Assembly: GCA_035236585.1 (NCBI GenBank)
Contig: CP141134.1
Location: forward strand, 21,506,414-21,570,413
Reading direction: 5' to 3'
DNA from: Warburgia ugandensis
Taxonomy: Eukaryota; Streptophyta; Magnoliopsida; Canellales; Canellaceae
Length of the DNA: 64,000 bases
Position 1 is the first letter of the stretch, and every line of letters starts with the position of its first letter. Positions 62,530-64,000 of the stretch are shown here, piece by piece. The position numbers were made by a program, and so were the translations under genes. The notes beneath the pieces are model-generated. The model saw nothing but the letters and a program-made list of their open reading frames with translations, was not told the origin of the DNA and searched no databases.

Positions 62530-64000
62530 CACCTATGAAAAGTTCCTTTTAATGACCATGAGCATACTTCCACTCCTTTGGTAGTTGTTTTTTTGGATGC
62601 TTATCTTGTTGTTTAGTTTTCTCATGCTCTCCTTGTGGATTTGAGTCATTTGTGTTGAGCTCCTTCATCTTACAAACTAGTTCATCCCCACTATCATCAA
62701 GAGAAACATCTAACAAGATTTTTTTATAGAAACAACATTTTTAAATTTAAAAGATTCTTTAGTTTTCTTTTCAAATTGGCAAGATCACAAAGCTTATCTC
62801 TTTCAAATGAAAGATTGGGTAGACCAATAACAAGATCCTTCTTCAAAAATTTCTTCAAGTAGTGCATGCAAGTGTGTGCAAGCTATCTATGCCATAGCCA
62901 TAAATTATTACAAGTTTGAGAAATAAGACATTTTTCATACGAATCATATGCATCAAGATAGAAGAACATACAAATTTCCATCTCTTTATTTAATAGCTTA
63001 TTAATGATAATACATAATAAGGATTGAAATTTAACACCATATCCCTCACCACATAATTTGCTGGTGCTAAAAAGATTATAATCTTTCAAATACCACTCTT
63101 TGTCAATGCAAGGAGGACTAATAATTTTACCACCACCCATGATCTTTCCTTTGTCTTTACCTCCATTGGTGACATAACCTCATTTTAATTCAAACATTGC
63201 AAATAGGCTTCTATCACTAGTCATATGCTTCGTACATGTCCTATCAAGGAACAATAGATGATTTATTGATTTCATTTCTAGGAATACCTACACAAGAGAT
63301 CATTTCTACATTTTTGGTAACCAAATTTGCAATTTGGGGCCATGGGTCCTAGTAGAAATAATTTATCCCTTCACAACCCATATTTTGGCTTCAGATGGAG
63401 TATAAGAGTGATAATAATCATTAGAGTACTTATGGTAAGGCTTTCTTGCATAGTACGGTTATGGAAAATTCCTTTAACGAGCAATTTCCTTTTTCTTCTA
63501 GGGACAAATATTTTCAAATCACTATTTTCATTTTTCAAGGAATCAATCTCATGTACCATGCCATCATTCTCAGTTTTTAATTTGCATTTCTAATTTCAAC
63601 ATATCACAAACATTCTTTAAGTCTCACATTCAAGCTTTAGAGAATCACACTCATCTATAATTCATTCATAGTACTATTGCATTCATAAATAAGAATGGAT
63701 GATTCATGGCTTTTCATATCATTAATTTCATCAATAAGACTAGAAACTTGTTTGCAAAGTGTTTTGTTTTTAAAAACAAACCTTTTAAAAAAATTTACTA
63801 TCATCAAATGCATCTCTAAGGTCATCAACAGAGAGTTCATCACATATCTTATTCCTGCTTGCTTCTTCATTCTCAGTGGCCATAAGATAGATGTTGGCTA
63901 AATCATCTTTCTCGCATTCATTATCAAAAGGTGAAGAACTTGCATCCTCATCACTCCACGTTACTGTGAGCACCTTCTTCTTGAATGTCATTCAACTTCA
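62530..64000 (-). pseudogene. Ty1/copia gag C-terminus to pre-integrase, internally deleted
   Basis: Minus strand. 63991-63785 reads 'VLTVTWSDEDASSSPF' and 'DDLANIYLMA', the acidic gag C-terminus after the zinc knuckle. About 63600-63300 is a coiled region ('IDSLKNENSDLK'). 63140-62883 plus the next frame gives the pre-integrase domain ('CLISQTCNNLWLWHR', 'KKDLVIGLPNLSFERDKLCD'). After 'KFKNVVSI' at about 62740 the frame jumps to 'LPKEWKYAHGH' and 'KELFIGDP', which normally lies after the integrase, so the catalytic core is deleted. It continues past the window end. Confidence 0.8.

Overview
This is plant nuclear DNA, almost certainly from an angiosperm. It has one spliced chloroplast-protein gene with GT-AG introns, an Au-type tRNA-derived SINE, CACTA (En/Spm) DNA transposons, Ty3/gypsy and Ty1/copia retrotransposons, RTE-type LINEs with (TGA)n tails, a pentatricopeptide-repeat (PPR) pseudogene and a decayed chloroplast tRNA-Asn copy. 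The species cannot be fixed from sequence alone.

Layout. 1-13.3 kb is the 3' part of a CACTA element on the + strand (its second gene, a Transposase_24/Ulp1-type protein, then a hairpin-rich subterminal array and a CACTA terminus). It is split at 2351/11239 by an 8.9 kb LTR retrotransposon with 2.7 kb LTRs, a tRNA-iMet primer site, a polypurine tract and a 3.4 kb interior with no ORF (LARD-like). 13.3-20.2 kb is the only gene-like island: an apparently intact three-exon LIR1 gene (14072-14657), then intergenic DNA with a complete Au SINE in a 21 bp target-site duplication.

20.2-34.6 kb is a four-level nest on the minus strand. A Reina-type gypsy element (LTRs 20208-20899 and 33502-34596) is split by an Athila/TAT-type LTR (about 21868-30255). 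That is split by a 5.2 kb solo LTR (24377-29593, perfect 5 bp duplication), which holds an RTE copy carrying a 5' inversion (27069-27361). Another RTE tail sits in the right Reina LTR. 34.7-36.85 kb is a frameshifted PPR pseudogene with a truncated Au SINE inside it. 36.85-44.17 kb mixes copia (Sire/Maximus-like) RT and RNase H pieces, TAT-type LTRs, a nuclear chloroplast insertion and a Tekay-type LTR fragment.

44.17-about 60.86 kb is a second CACTA element of the same family on the minus strand. From right to left it has a subterminal array, a TNP2 transposase with DUF4218/DUF4216-like regions, internal arrays with an RTE LINE, LTR and copia debris, the Ulp1-type second gene, a tandem-repeat block and a terminal array. 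The window ends in a copia gag-pol fragment with an internal deletion.

Only LIR1 looks functional as a host gene. The rest records repeated transposon insertion and decay. No undescribed host system was found. The most informative signals are the RTE twin-priming scar, the dated nests with their empty-site paralogue, the palindromic CACTA subterminal arrays and the ORF-free LARD-like element.
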